This document shows, in pieces, positions 1-6,455 of a stretch of 42,502 nt of DNA. The stretch is from Bacteroidales bacterium Bact_11. GTDB lineage: Bacteria; Bacteroidota; Bacteroidia; Bacteroidales; UBA932. Location of the stretch: NCBI GenBank assembly GCA_001603505.1, contig LUZC01000025.1:1-42502 (forward strand), read 5' to 3'. Position numbers and translations under genes: made by a program. Below the pieces are notes generated by a model that worked only from the letters and a program-made list of their open reading frames with translations, did no database searches and was not told the DNA's origin. How positions within the stretch are numbered: the stretch's first letter is position 1; each line of letters begins with the position of its first letter.

Positions 1-1314
1 CTTTTCGGCTGCGGGGGCATCATCCTGGAAACGTTTCTCTACGGTGATGCCTTGCGAGGTTGCAGTAACCCGTGTTTCTTCGCCCTGCGACTGCCAGTCC
101 AGCGCCACGTCCAGTATCCGCCGGGGCATGTTTTTCTCCAGTTCCCGCTCAAAGTGGATGTCGAAATTACGGTATATATGCATCCCCGCCTCCAGTCCGG
201 CGGTATCACGCAATTGTACGCGGTTTGCCCGGGCTACTTCTACCCGGCGCCCTGTCACTTCAAAGTTCTTCCCCACAAATGAGAGTCCGTCGCCGTTGGC
301 CAGCGGCTTGTCGCTTTTAACCACAATCTCCCTGCCGTGTACGGCTACAATCTCGCCGATCCATTCGCCGAGCGCCTTGGCCGCATCTTCGCTGGAGAGG
401 TGCTGCGTGCGTCCGTCAAGGAAGGCGGTGGTCCAGCCGCGGTTGAATGTCCGGTCGGGATCGGCGGTGAATCCACCCTCCAGCCGGCCAGCGGAGGCCT
501 GGCGGTAGAGAGGCCCGGACGAGGCGATGAAATCGTCGAGGACGCTGCGGTAATGCCGCACGATGTTCTTTACGTACGAGGCATTCTTGAGCCGTCCCTC
601 GATCTTGAACGATGAGATGCCTGCTTCTGCCAGCGCGCCGATATGGCTGTCCATGCGCAGATCCTTGGGAGAGAGCAGCGGACGGTCGCGTACAATCACC
701 CGCCCGTCGGCGTCTACCAGGTCGTAACGGGAACGGCAGGCTTGTGCGCAGACGCCGCGATTGGCGCTTCGTCCTGTCAGCTGCTGGCTCAGGTAGCATT
801 GACCGCTATAGCCCACGCAAAGGGCTCCATGGACGAAGAACTCCAGATCGCACCGCACGGCTTCGCGGATAGCGCGCACCTGCTCAAGCGTGAGCTGCCG
901 TTCCAGCACCAGCCGGGAAAAGCCGAGTCCCTCCAGTTCCCGGGCGCGCTCCGGCGTGCGGATGGCCGTCTGGGTGGAGGCGTGCAGTTCTACGGGCGGG
1001 AGGTTCCATTCCAGCAATTGCAGGTCCTGGATGAGGAAGGCGTCAACGCCGGCTTCATACAGTGCCTGCATCAGTTGTTCGGCTTCCCGCTTCTCCGCAT
1101 CCTGCAATAGGGTATTGACGGTTGCATGGACTTTCGCTCCGTAGCGGTGTGCATAGCGGCAGAGCCGGGCGATCTCTTCGACCGGATTGCCCGCAGCGGC
1201 ACGCGCTCCGAAAGCGGGGCCTGCGATATAAACGGCATCGGCACCACAGTCGATCGCTGCGATGCCGATTTCCGCTGTTCTCGCAGGAGCGAGAAGCTCG
1301 AGGCCTATTTGCAT
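1..1314 (-). CDS. Peptidase U32 / RNA hydroxylase family protein (3' end cut by window edge)
   Basis: The first 438 residues of a U32-family protein; the frame stays open to base 1. The N-terminus (ELLAPARTAEIGIAAIDCGADAVY form, broken here as ELLAPARTAEIG and GADAVYIAGPAFGARAAAGN) is the usual U32 start, and residues 158-176 fit the family signature EFFVHGALCVGYSGQCYLS. Cysteines 166, 173, 189 and 193 have the spacing C-x6-C-x15-C-x3-C, which in E. coli TrhP and RlhA binds a 4Fe-4S cluster. Members of this length (at least 438 residues) resemble RlhA/TrhP, which hydroxylate cytidine or uridine in rRNA or tRNA using prephenate; older annotations say collagenase-like protease. RNA hydroxylation is the better inference, but the substrate cannot be read from sequence. 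The ATG at 1314 overlaps the end of the upstream TPR gene by 10 bases, so the two are probably cotranscribed. Confidence 0.9.
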   Translation of the reverse strand, partial: MQIGLELLAPARTAEIGIAAIDCGADAVYIAGPAFGARAAAGNPVEEIARLCRYAHRYGAKVHATVNTLLQDAEKREAEQLMQALYEAGVDAFLIQDLQLLEWNLPPVELHASTQTAIRTPERARELEGLGFSRLVLERQLTLEQVRAIREAVRCDLEFFVHGALCVGYSGQCYLSQQLTGRSANRGVCAQACRSRYDLVDADGRVIVRDRPLLSPKDLRMDSHIGALAEAGISSFKIEGRLKNASYVKNIVRHYRSVLDDFIASSGPLYRQASAGRLEGGFTADPDRTFNRGWTTAFLDGRTQHLSSEDAAKALGEWIGEIVAVHGREIVVKSDKPLANGDGLSFVGKNFEVTGRRVEVARANRVQLRDTAGLEAGMHIYRNFDIHFERELEKNMPRRILDVALDWQSQGEETRVTATSQGITVEKRFQDDAPAAEK

Positions 1315-2243
1315 TTGAGCTGGGTGATCTGGTAGCGGGCGCCTTCGCCGTACTTGGCATCTTGGGCGATTTTCTGGAAATAGCCGCAGGCCTTGTCGTT
1401 CTCACCCGTGGCGATCAGCGCCGTACCGAGGTTGTACACGATACCGGGCTCCTTGGTGATGGCGTCGGGCGTCATCGCCAGGTAAGCCTCGAATGCTTCG
1501 GCGGCCACCTTGTTCTGTTTGAGCTGCAGGGCGCTCAGGCCGATAATCTTCTGGGCGTTGGCGTTGTCGACATACTGCGTGGACTTCTGGGCATTTTCGA
1601 GGGCGCCCTTGTTGTCCTTCGCTTTCTGGCAGGCAACGGCCTTCTTCACATAGGTGTTGGACAGCTGCTTGGCAGCGGCTTCTTCCTGTCCGTTCTCGGA
1701 GGCCAGCTCAAATGCCTTGATGGCATCGTCGGTCTTGCCGAGGGCGGCGAGGGCCTGTCCTTTGAGGAGGTGTGCCTGACCGTTGGTGGGATCGGCGTCG
1801 ATTACTTTCTGGTAGCCGTCTACGGCACCGGCGAAGTCTTTTGCCTTCAGGGCCTGGTTGGCTTCGGCCATCAGGATTTGCGGAATCAGGGTCTTGGCCT
1901 CTTCCGCTACGTCGGTGTCGCCAAAGGCCTCGCCCTTTTCGATGGCTTTGCCAAACTGGGCCACTGCGTCGTCATACTTCATTTCCTTGACGTATTCCTT
2001 GCCTAGGGAGATATAAAGTTTCGGGATGATGCCCTTGCACTGGGAAACAATCTCTGCGCCTTCGTCACCGAGCGTTCCTGCCATTTCCAGGGCTTGCTCG
2101 AACAGGGTGATGGCTTCTGCCTTGTTGTTGTCGATAGCGGCAGCGGCATTGTTGTACAGTTCGGTTGCCTTTTCCAAATCCTGTGCACAGGCGATGCCCA
2201 GCGAACAAAGGGCAATGAAGAGCGTTGCAAAAATCTTTTTCAT
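1305..2243 (-). CDS. Secreted TPR-repeat protein
   Basis: 312 residues. The first 21 residues (MKKIFATLFIALCSLGIACAQ) form a signal peptide with a basic start, hydrophobic core and a cleavage site after a small residue, so the protein is exported to the periplasm. The rest is alpha-helical with repeated TPR-like units, for example ATELYNNAAAAIDNNKAEAI near residue 26, a unit around 90-120 (YDDAVAQFGKAIEKGEAFGD) and one around 145-180 (GQAHLLKGQALAALGKTDDA). TPR domains mediate protein-protein contacts, so an adaptor or assembly role is likely; no catalytic motif is visible. It is the first gene of a minus-strand unit read into the U32 gene and has a good promoter at 2297-2328. Specific function unknown. 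Confidence 0.85.
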   Translation of the reverse strand: MKKIFATLFIALCSLGIACAQDLEKATELYNNAAAAIDNNKAEAITLFEQALEMAGTLGDEGAEIVSQCKGIIPKLYISLGKEYVKEMKYDDAVAQFGKAIEKGEAFGDTDVAEEAKTLIPQILMAEANQALKAKDFAGAVDGYQKVIDADPTNGQAHLLKGQALAALGKTDDAIKAFELASENGQEEAAAKQLSNTYVKKAVACQKAKDNKGALENAQKSTQYVDNANAQKIIGLSALQLKQNKVAAEAFEAYLAMTPDAITKEPGIVYNLGTALIATGENDKACGYFQKIAQDAKYGEGARYQITQLKCK

Positions 2244-2296
2244 CGTTTATGCGTTTTTGTTTTTGTTCAAGAAAAGTGTCCTTGCATAAAGGCTGC

Positions 2297-2328
2297 CAAA
2301 ATTATCAACTATTGTTTAATTTTGCAAA
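2297..2328 (-). promoter_or_regulatory. Promoter of the TPR gene
   Basis: On the minus strand TTTG (2328-2325) stands 20 bases before TAATTTTG (2304-2297), matching the Bacteroidota -33 TTTG / -7 TAnnTTTG pattern. Transcription would start near 2290, leaving a leader of about 45 bases. The region overlaps the plus-strand promoter box at 2317-2324, so the two promoters may interfere. Confidence 0.65.
2317..2324 (+). promoter_or_regulatory. -7 box of the DUF3109 gene
   Basis: TAATTTTG fits TAnnTTTG and ends 14 bases before the ATG at 2339, giving a leader of only about 8 bases. No clear -33 TTTG is seen. With the minus-strand box at 2297-2304 it forms a perfect 8-bp inverted repeat around a 12-base spacer. 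Confidence 0.45.
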
Positions 2329-2338
2329 ACTTTTTGTC

Positions 2339-2938
2339 ATGAAGGTGCCTTCCATTGTCCAAATCGGGGATATTCTGGTGTCATCCGAAATCCTTACGCA
2401 ATACTTCTGCTGCGATTATGACGTGTGCCGTGGGGCTTGCTGTATCATCGGTGACAGCGGAGCTCCGCTGCGGGATGACGAGCCGGAAATCCTGGAACGG
2501 AACTACCCCCGATACGAAGCCTGGATGTCGGTGGAAGGACGCCAGAAGGTGGCCGAGAGCGGCTTTTTCGAGATCGATGCCGATGGCGACCTGGTGACGC
2601 CGCTGCTCCATGGCAGCGAAGAGTGTGCCTACACCCGGTTCGAGGGAGAAGGCTGTTTTTGTGCCATCGAGCGGGCGTATTGCGCCGGGCGCTGCCCCTT
2701 CGTCAAGCCCATATCCTGCCGGCTCTATCCCATCCGGGCCTCCGTGCTCCGCAACGGCCTTACCGCCCTCAACCTCCACCGATGGGAAATCTGCAAATGT
2801 GCTTTCGAAAAAGGACGAAAAGAAGGGGTCTCCGTGGTTGAATTCCTGCGGAAACCCCTCATCGATGCCTACGGCGAAACGTTCTATTCGGAACTCTCCG
2901 CTGTGTCGAGGATCATCTGTGCTGATTCCAGATCATAA
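2339..2938 (+). CDS. DUF3109 family Cys-rich protein
   Basis: 199 residues from the ATG at 2339, chosen because family members begin with a short strand of the type VQIGDILVSSEIL and because the promoter box lies just upstream; the frame is open further upstream but codes nothing family-like. Cysteines cluster in two blocks: YFCCDYDVCRGACC at about residues 22-35 and ECAYTRFEGEGCFC followed by CAGRCPFVKPISCRLYP at about 98-135. This pattern suggests bound metal or an iron-sulfur cluster, as proposed for the related UPF0153 (YkgJ-like) families, but no activity is established for DUF3109. No signal peptide, so probably cytoplasmic. Its last 55 bases overlap, tail to tail, the DUF2007 gene on the other strand. 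Confidence 0.85.
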   Translation: MKVPSIVQIGDILVSSEILTQYFCCDYDVCRGACCIIGDSGAPLRDDEPEILERNYPRYEAWMSVEGRQKVAESGFFEIDADGDLVTPLLHGSEECAYTRFEGEGCFCAIERAYCAGRCPFVKPISCRLYPIRASVLRNGLTALNLHRWEICKCAFEKGRKEGVSVVEFLRKPLIDAYGETFYSELSAVSRIICADSRS

Positions 2939-3102
2939 TCGTGAACCATCAGCTGGATGCCATGGCGACCCATCTGGACGCCCGGGTAGGAGCTGTTGAG
3001 GTTCATGACCACCGATTCGATGCCTTCGCTCGCCAGGCGGCCCTTTGCAATCTCGGCCTCGTATTCGTTGTAGAATTCGGCGACAATTTTCAATGCGCTC
3101 AT
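2884..3102 (-). CDS. DUF2007 family protein
   Basis: 72 residues. It begins MSALKIVAEFYNEYEAEIAK and has the compact fold signature of DUF2007 (a putative signal-transducing, PII-like or CutA-like ferredoxin fold): a strand, a helix with AKGRLASEGIESVVMN, then GIQLMVHDYDLESAQMIL. The start at 3102 is decided by a strong Shine-Dalgarno sequence, AAGGAGG, ending 8 bases upstream; the frame is open to 3129 but that would put the ribosome site inside the coding region. Family members are thought to sense or relay a signal, but none has a proven role. It follows the two-helix membrane protein by 23 bases, probably in one transcript. Confidence 0.85.
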   Translation of the reverse strand: MSALKIVAEFYNEYEAEIAKGRLASEGIESVVMNLNSSYPGVQMGRHGIQLMVHDYDLESAQMILDTAESSE

Positions 3103-3118
3103 AACGGTTCCTCCTTTT
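3103..3118 (-). promoter_or_regulatory. Strong Shine-Dalgarno site of the DUF2007 gene
   Basis: Minus-strand AAAAGGAGGAACCGTT directly before the ATG at 3102. It is the only near-perfect Shine-Dalgarno I find in the window; the other starts have at most AGG or GAG. Bacteroidota ribosomes mostly ignore such sites, so one here may mark special translational control. Confidence 0.75.
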
Positions 3119-3125
3119 TTATTCT

Positions 3126-3605
3126 TCATTCTTCTTCGCGGGCGGCTTGCCGCACGCGGTAGTTGATCAGGCTGATGATACGGAGCAGGTCTTTGCGGTA
3201 GCCCTCAACGGTAGCGGCATCGCCCTCGAAGTCGAAGGTGATGCGGTCCTCATACATCCGAGTGAGGCGGGCATAGCCACTTTTCCTGATATAGGTGACC
3301 TTCCCGGGCGCTTCGGTTTCACGCACATAGTCGAGATTATTCATCACTTCGTCAACCAGTTCGGCATGTTTTGTGAAGCCTCCGTCAAGGAGCAGGTCTT
3401 TCTTGTAGAAGCTGAGTTTCGGATAGATGGCCGCTACTGCTACGAAAAAGAGGGCGATCTTCGGAAGCGAGCCTTCCTTGAAGAGGCCCGAGAACGGGAT
3501 GCCGGCCATCTTCTGGGCGGAGAACAGATAAACGATACCGACGATCAGAAAGAAGATGATGGCAAAATAAATCAGGTATTTAAGTGCGCGGACCAGGTAT
3601 CTCAT
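3126..3605 (-). CDS. Conserved two-helix membrane protein, unknown function
   Basis: 159 residues. Two hydrophobic segments, about 8-28 (LKYLIYFAIIFFLIVGIVYL) and 47-62 (PKIALFFVAVAAIYPKL), suggest two membrane helices with a short external loop. The C-terminal two thirds (about 65-159) is soluble and charged, with alternating strands (VTYIRKSGYARLTRMYEDRI, then TFDFEGDAATVEG) and a final helix. No family motif that I recognise. It lies upstream of DUF2007 and divergent from the coiled-coil membrane protein gene. The ATG at 3605 follows a promoter box at 3627-3634. Real gene by its codon use, length and context; function not assignable. Confidence 0.75.
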   Translation of the reverse strand: MRYLVRALKYLIYFAIIFFLIVGIVYLFSAQKMAGIPFSGLFKEGSLPKIALFFVAVAAIYPKLSFYKKDLLLDGGFTKHAELVDEVMNNLDYVRETEAPGKVTYIRKSGYARLTRMYEDRITFDFEGDAATVEGYRKDLLRIISLINYRVRQAAREEE

Positions 3606-3626
3606 GGCATGGATTGTTAATCTTTA

Positions 3627-3644
3627 CAAATTTAACTATTTTTG
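3627..3644. promoter_or_regulatory. Back-to-back promoter boxes for the 3126-3605 and 3673-4611 genes
   Basis: Minus-strand TAAATTTG (3634-3627) and plus-strand TATTTTTG (3637-3644) are separated by only two bases. The plus promoter has ATTG at 3613-3616, 20 bases upstream, as a -33 element. No convincing -33 is visible for the minus promoter. RNA polymerase could hardly occupy both at once. Confidence 0.55.
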
Positions 3645-3672
3645 CAGAACTAATCGAAAAAAAAGTAAAGTT

Positions 3673-4611
3673 ATGGAAGAACTTGATGAAGAGATGATCC
3701 AGTTTGAAAAGGATCACCCCAGCAAAAAAAGCAGCGGCGGAAATGGCGGCGGGAGCAGCTCCCTGCGTACCCTGGCCATTATCCTGGGCGCAGTCGCCGT
3801 AGCTCTACTGATAGCCCTCGGCGTGATGCTCTTCCAGAAGAGCGCATTGGTGAAAGACCTGAACATCGACAAGCAGAACCTCACCAACGAATTGATCGCA
3901 CTGCAGGGCGACTACGACGCTTTGAGCACCACGAATGCGGCCATCAACGACTCCCTCAACGTGGAAAAGGAGAAAGTTGGACAGCTTATTGAACGTCTGC
4001 AGAAGACGGAAGCGACCAACCGCGCCAAGATCCGCGAATACGAGAAGGAACTCGGTACCTTGCGTTCCATCATGAAGGGATACATCAAACAGATCGATTC
4101 GCTAAACACTTTGAACATTTCGCTCCGCAACGAGGCCTCCGAGGCCCGTCGCGAGGCCCAGGAAAGCAAGCGCAGGTATGAAGACCTGCAGACGACCACC
4201 GACGAACTTTCCAAGAAGGCGTCGGCGGGTGCCGTGGTCAAGGGGCGTGGTTTCAATCTGGTGGCCATCAACGAGTCGAACAAGGTGACCGACCGCAGCA
4301 GCCGGGCCCGCAAGCTGCGTGCTTGCCTGAGCCTGATCGAAAATTCCATCGCGGAACGTGGCTGGCGCAATGTGTACATCCGTGTCAAGGGTCCCGATGA
4401 CATCCTGATGACCGACGACAGTGGCAAGGTGTTCACCTGCAATGGTGAACAGATGATTTACTCGGCTTCGCGCGAGGTGGACTACCAGGGCGAGGAAGTC
4501 GAAATCTGCATCTACTTCGCTGCCTCCCAGGGCTTTGAGAAGGGCAAGTACACGGTCGACATTTACACCGATGAGACAAGGCTCGGTTCTGCCGAGATGA
4601 TCTTGAAGTAA
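3673..4611 (+). CDS. Single-pass membrane protein with long coiled coil, unknown function
   Basis: 312 residues from the ATG at 3673. Residues 1-30 are acidic then Gly/Ser-rich (SSGGNGGGSSS); about 31-53 is one membrane helix (TLAIILGAVAVALLIALGVM); about 55-180 is strongly heptad-like coiled coil rich in Glu, Lys, Leu and Arg; about 185-312 is a compact beta-rich domain (GRGFNLVAINESNKVTDRSS onward) ending in DETRLGSAEMILK. The topology is probably N-in with a periplasmic stalk and head. An upstream extension is open but falls across the promoter box at 3637-3644. It ends 9 bases before hemW and is probably cotranscribed with it. I do not recognise the family; the shape suggests a structural or assembly factor of the envelope, which is only inference. 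Confidence 0.8.
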   Translation: MEELDEEMIQFEKDHPSKKSSGGNGGGSSSLRTLAIILGAVAVALLIALGVMLFQKSALVKDLNIDKQNLTNELIALQGDYDALSTTNAAINDSLNVEKEKVGQLIERLQKTEATNRAKIREYEKELGTLRSIMKGYIKQIDSLNTLNISLRNEASEARREAQESKRRYEDLQTTTDELSKKASAGAVVKGRGFNLVAINESNKVTDRSSRARKLRACLSLIENSIAERGWRNVYIRVKGPDDILMTDDSGKVFTCNGEQMIYSASREVDYQGEEVEICIYFAASQGFEKGKYTVDIYTDETRLGSAEMILK

Positions 4612-4620
4612 GGCCGGGCC

Positions 4621-5706
4621 ATGGCGGGCCTCTACGTCCATTTTCCGTTCTGCGCTTCGAAATGCATCTATTGCGATTTCTATTCGCGGGTCAGGAAGGA
4701 CTGGACGCCCTATGTGGAGGCACTCCTGAAGGAGTTGTCCGACCGTAAGGAATTCTTGAAAGGCGTTCCTCCTGCGACGCTCTACTTCGGCGGAGGGACG
4801 CCTTCCTTGTTGCCGGTCCCGGCACTTTCGCGCGTGGCCGATGCCGTTCGTGAAACCTTCGGGCTATCGTCATGCCCGGCTCCGAACGGGCATCTCCCCG
4901 AAGAGTTCACGGTGGAGGTCAATCCCGACGATGTGACGCTTGAAAAGGCGACGGCCTTGCGCGCGATGGGCGTCAGTCGCATCAGTATGGGCGTGCAGTC
5001 GTTCCATGACGGCCATCTGCGCTGGATGAACCGGCGCCACTCGGCGGCACAGGCTATTGCCGCTTTCGAAACGCTGCGCCGCAGCGGTTTTGAAAATGTG
5101 TCGATCGACCTGATTTTTGGTTTCACGGGTCTCTCGCTCCCCGATTGGGAGGCAGACATCACCCAGGCGCTGGCACTGCACCCCGAGCACATCTCCTGCT
5201 ACCAGATGATGGGGCGGCACGCCGATCCCGATCAGGAGCATTGCTATCGTCAGTACGTTCTGATGCAGGAACGGCTCGAAGCAGCCGGCTACCTGCAGTA
5301 CGAGATTTCCAATTTTGCCCTCCCGGGCCGGATGTCGCGCCACAACAGCGCCTACTGGGCCCGCGCGCCCTATCTGGGCATCGGCGCAGCCGCCCATTCT
5401 TTCGACGGCAACCGCCTGCGCTGCTGGAACCTGGCCGATATCGACCGCTACCTGTCGGATCGTCCCGGCAGCAGCGAAACGCTCTCCGATCGGGAAGTTT
5501 TTGAAGAAAAGGTGATGCTGGCCCTTCGCACGGTTCGCGGACTAAAACTCGGTGACCTACTGCCCGAAGAACGACGTTTGCTCGACAAAAAAGCCCTGGA
5601 GGAACTCTCCAGGGCCGGTAAACTTGTCTGTGACGGCGCCTCCATCCGCATCCCGAAAGAAGAACTGTTCGTTTCGGACGGAATCGTGGCCCGCCTGTTT
5701 CCTTAG
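4621..5706 (+). CDS. hemW: HemW radical SAM heme chaperone
   Basis: 361 residues. Radical SAM motif C11-x3-C15-x2-C18 (FCASKCIYCDF), GGGTPSLL at 57-64, EVNPDD near 99, GVQSFHDGHL and the HemW-specific SRHNSAYW region near 240. HemW binds heme and a 4Fe-4S cluster and is thought to deliver heme to respiratory proteins; it lacks coproporphyrinogen dehydrogenase activity although often annotated as HemN. The cytochrome b gene sdhC lies tail to tail with it (4-base overlap), which fits a heme theme but may be chance. Odd: residues 84-94 (SCPAPNGHLPE) are extra compared with E. coli HemW as I recall it, and they are encoded by a perfect palindrome at 4872-4893. Confidence 0.93.
   Translation: MAGLYVHFPFCASKCIYCDFYSRVRKDWTPYVEALLKELSDRKEFLKGVPPATLYFGGGTPSLLPVPALSRVADAVRETFGLSSCPAPNGHLPEEFTVEVNPDDVTLEKATALRAMGVSRISMGVQSFHDGHLRWMNRRHSAAQAIAAFETLRRSGFENVSIDLIFGFTGLSLPDWEADITQALALHPEHISCYQMMGRHADPDQEHCYRQYVLMQERLEAAGYLQYEISNFALPGRMSRHNSAYWARAPYLGIGAAAHSFDGNRLRCWNLADIDRYLSDRPGSSETLSDREVFEEKVMLALRTVRGLKLGDLLPEERRLLDKKALEELSRAGKLVCDGASIRIPKEELFVSDGIVARLFP
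4872..4893. repeat. Palindromic element inside hemW
   Basis: ATGCCCG (4872-4878), an 8-base spacer, then CGGGCAT (4887-4893): a perfect 7-bp hairpin. With flanks it reads TCATGCCCGGCT...CGGGCATCTC, close to the repeats at 34334-34351 and 34506-34532. It encodes part of an extra stretch of HemW. Confidence 0.6.
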
Positions 5707-6371
5707 CAGCAGCCGTTGGCCTTGCAGAAGGCGAAAATAGCCACGACGGCGAAGCCCAGCATCAGCAGGGTGACGTAGATGATGGCAATCCATTTCCAGC
5801 GCTTGAACCAGATCTGGTTGTTCCAGCCCAGCGTCTGGAGCGCGCTCCAGAAACCATGCGTGAGGTGGAACCACAGAGCGGCAAACCAAATCAGGTAGAG
5901 GACAAGCACCCACCACTGGCCGAAGGTGGCGCTCATCAGCTGATAAGGGTCAGCTTCCACGCCGCCGAGCCAGTTCTGCAACTGCATTTTGGCCCAGAAG
6001 TTAACCAGGTGCAGGCCGAGACCGCAGAGGACGATCAGACCCAGGACAAACATATTGCGGGCCGACCAGGAGTCGGTCTTGGCCTTGTTCGAAATGGCAT
6101 AGCGCTGCTCACCGCGCGCTGCACGGTTGCCGATCGTCAGGATGAAGGCATAGGCGATGTGGATGATGAAGAAGGCCGCGAGAACGGGCACCACGACATT
6201 GACCCAGCCCATGGAGAGAATCTCGCAGATGGTCTTGTAAACCACTTGGTCGGGGTCGAACACGTAGGTGAGGTTCATCACCATGTGGAAGGTGAGGAAG
6301 AGGATGAGGCAGAGGCCGGTGACACTCATGATCAGCTTCTTGCCGATGGATGACTTGAATATGTTTGCCAT
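5703..6371 (-). CDS. sdhC: Succinate dehydrogenase/fumarate reductase cytochrome b subunit
   Basis: 222 residues with five hydrophobic segments (about 12-32, 58-80, 105-126, 148-168, 193-215). Histidines 29 (TFHMVMN), 71 (IIHIAYAF), 121 (GLHLVNFW) and 169/172 (WFHLTHGFW) match the axial heme ligands of diheme FrdC/SdhC proteins of the Wolinella and Bacteroidota type. It anchors the enzyme in the inner membrane and passes electrons between quinone and the iron-sulfur subunit. In Bacteroidota the usual order is cytochrome b, flavoprotein, iron-sulfur protein; here no sdhA or sdhB follows and the gene ends against hemW, overlapping its stop by 4 bases. It ends in Cys-Cys. The partner subunits must be elsewhere. 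Confidence 0.93.
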   Translation of the reverse strand: MANIFKSSIGKKLIMSVTGLCLILFLTFHMVMNLTYVFDPDQVVYKTICEILSMGWVNVVVPVLAAFFIIHIAYAFILTIGNRAARGEQRYAISNKAKTDSWSARNMFVLGLIVLCGLGLHLVNFWAKMQLQNWLGGVEADPYQLMSATFGQWWVLVLYLIWFAALWFHLTHGFWSALQTLGWNNQIWFKRWKWIAIIYVTLLMLGFAVVAIFAFCKANGCC

Positions 6372-6403
6372 AGTTTGCTTTTGTTTATATTCACTTAATT
6401 ATG

Positions 6404-6411
6404 CAAAGATA
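6404..6411 (-). promoter_or_regulatory. -7 box of sdhC
   Basis: Minus-strand TATCTTTG, matching TAnnTTTG, 32 bases before the ATG at 6371. No clear -33 TTTG at the expected distance. Confidence 0.55.
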
Positions 6412-6419
6412 ATCCGAAA

Positions 6420-6451
6420 CTTGATAAAATCATAATAAATGGCTACTTTTG
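6420..6451 (+). promoter_or_regulatory. Promoter of pyrH, likely leaderless
   Basis: CTTG (6420-6423), 20 bases, then TACTTTTG (6444-6451). Only four T residues separate the box from the ATG at 6456, so transcription should begin at or next to the start codon. Confidence 0.65.
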
Positions 6452-6455
6452 TTTT

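Noticed and set aside
1-1314. Frameshifted or broken U32 gene
   Set aside because: The minus-strand frame from 1314 to base 1 is continuous; it only lacks a stop because the window ends.
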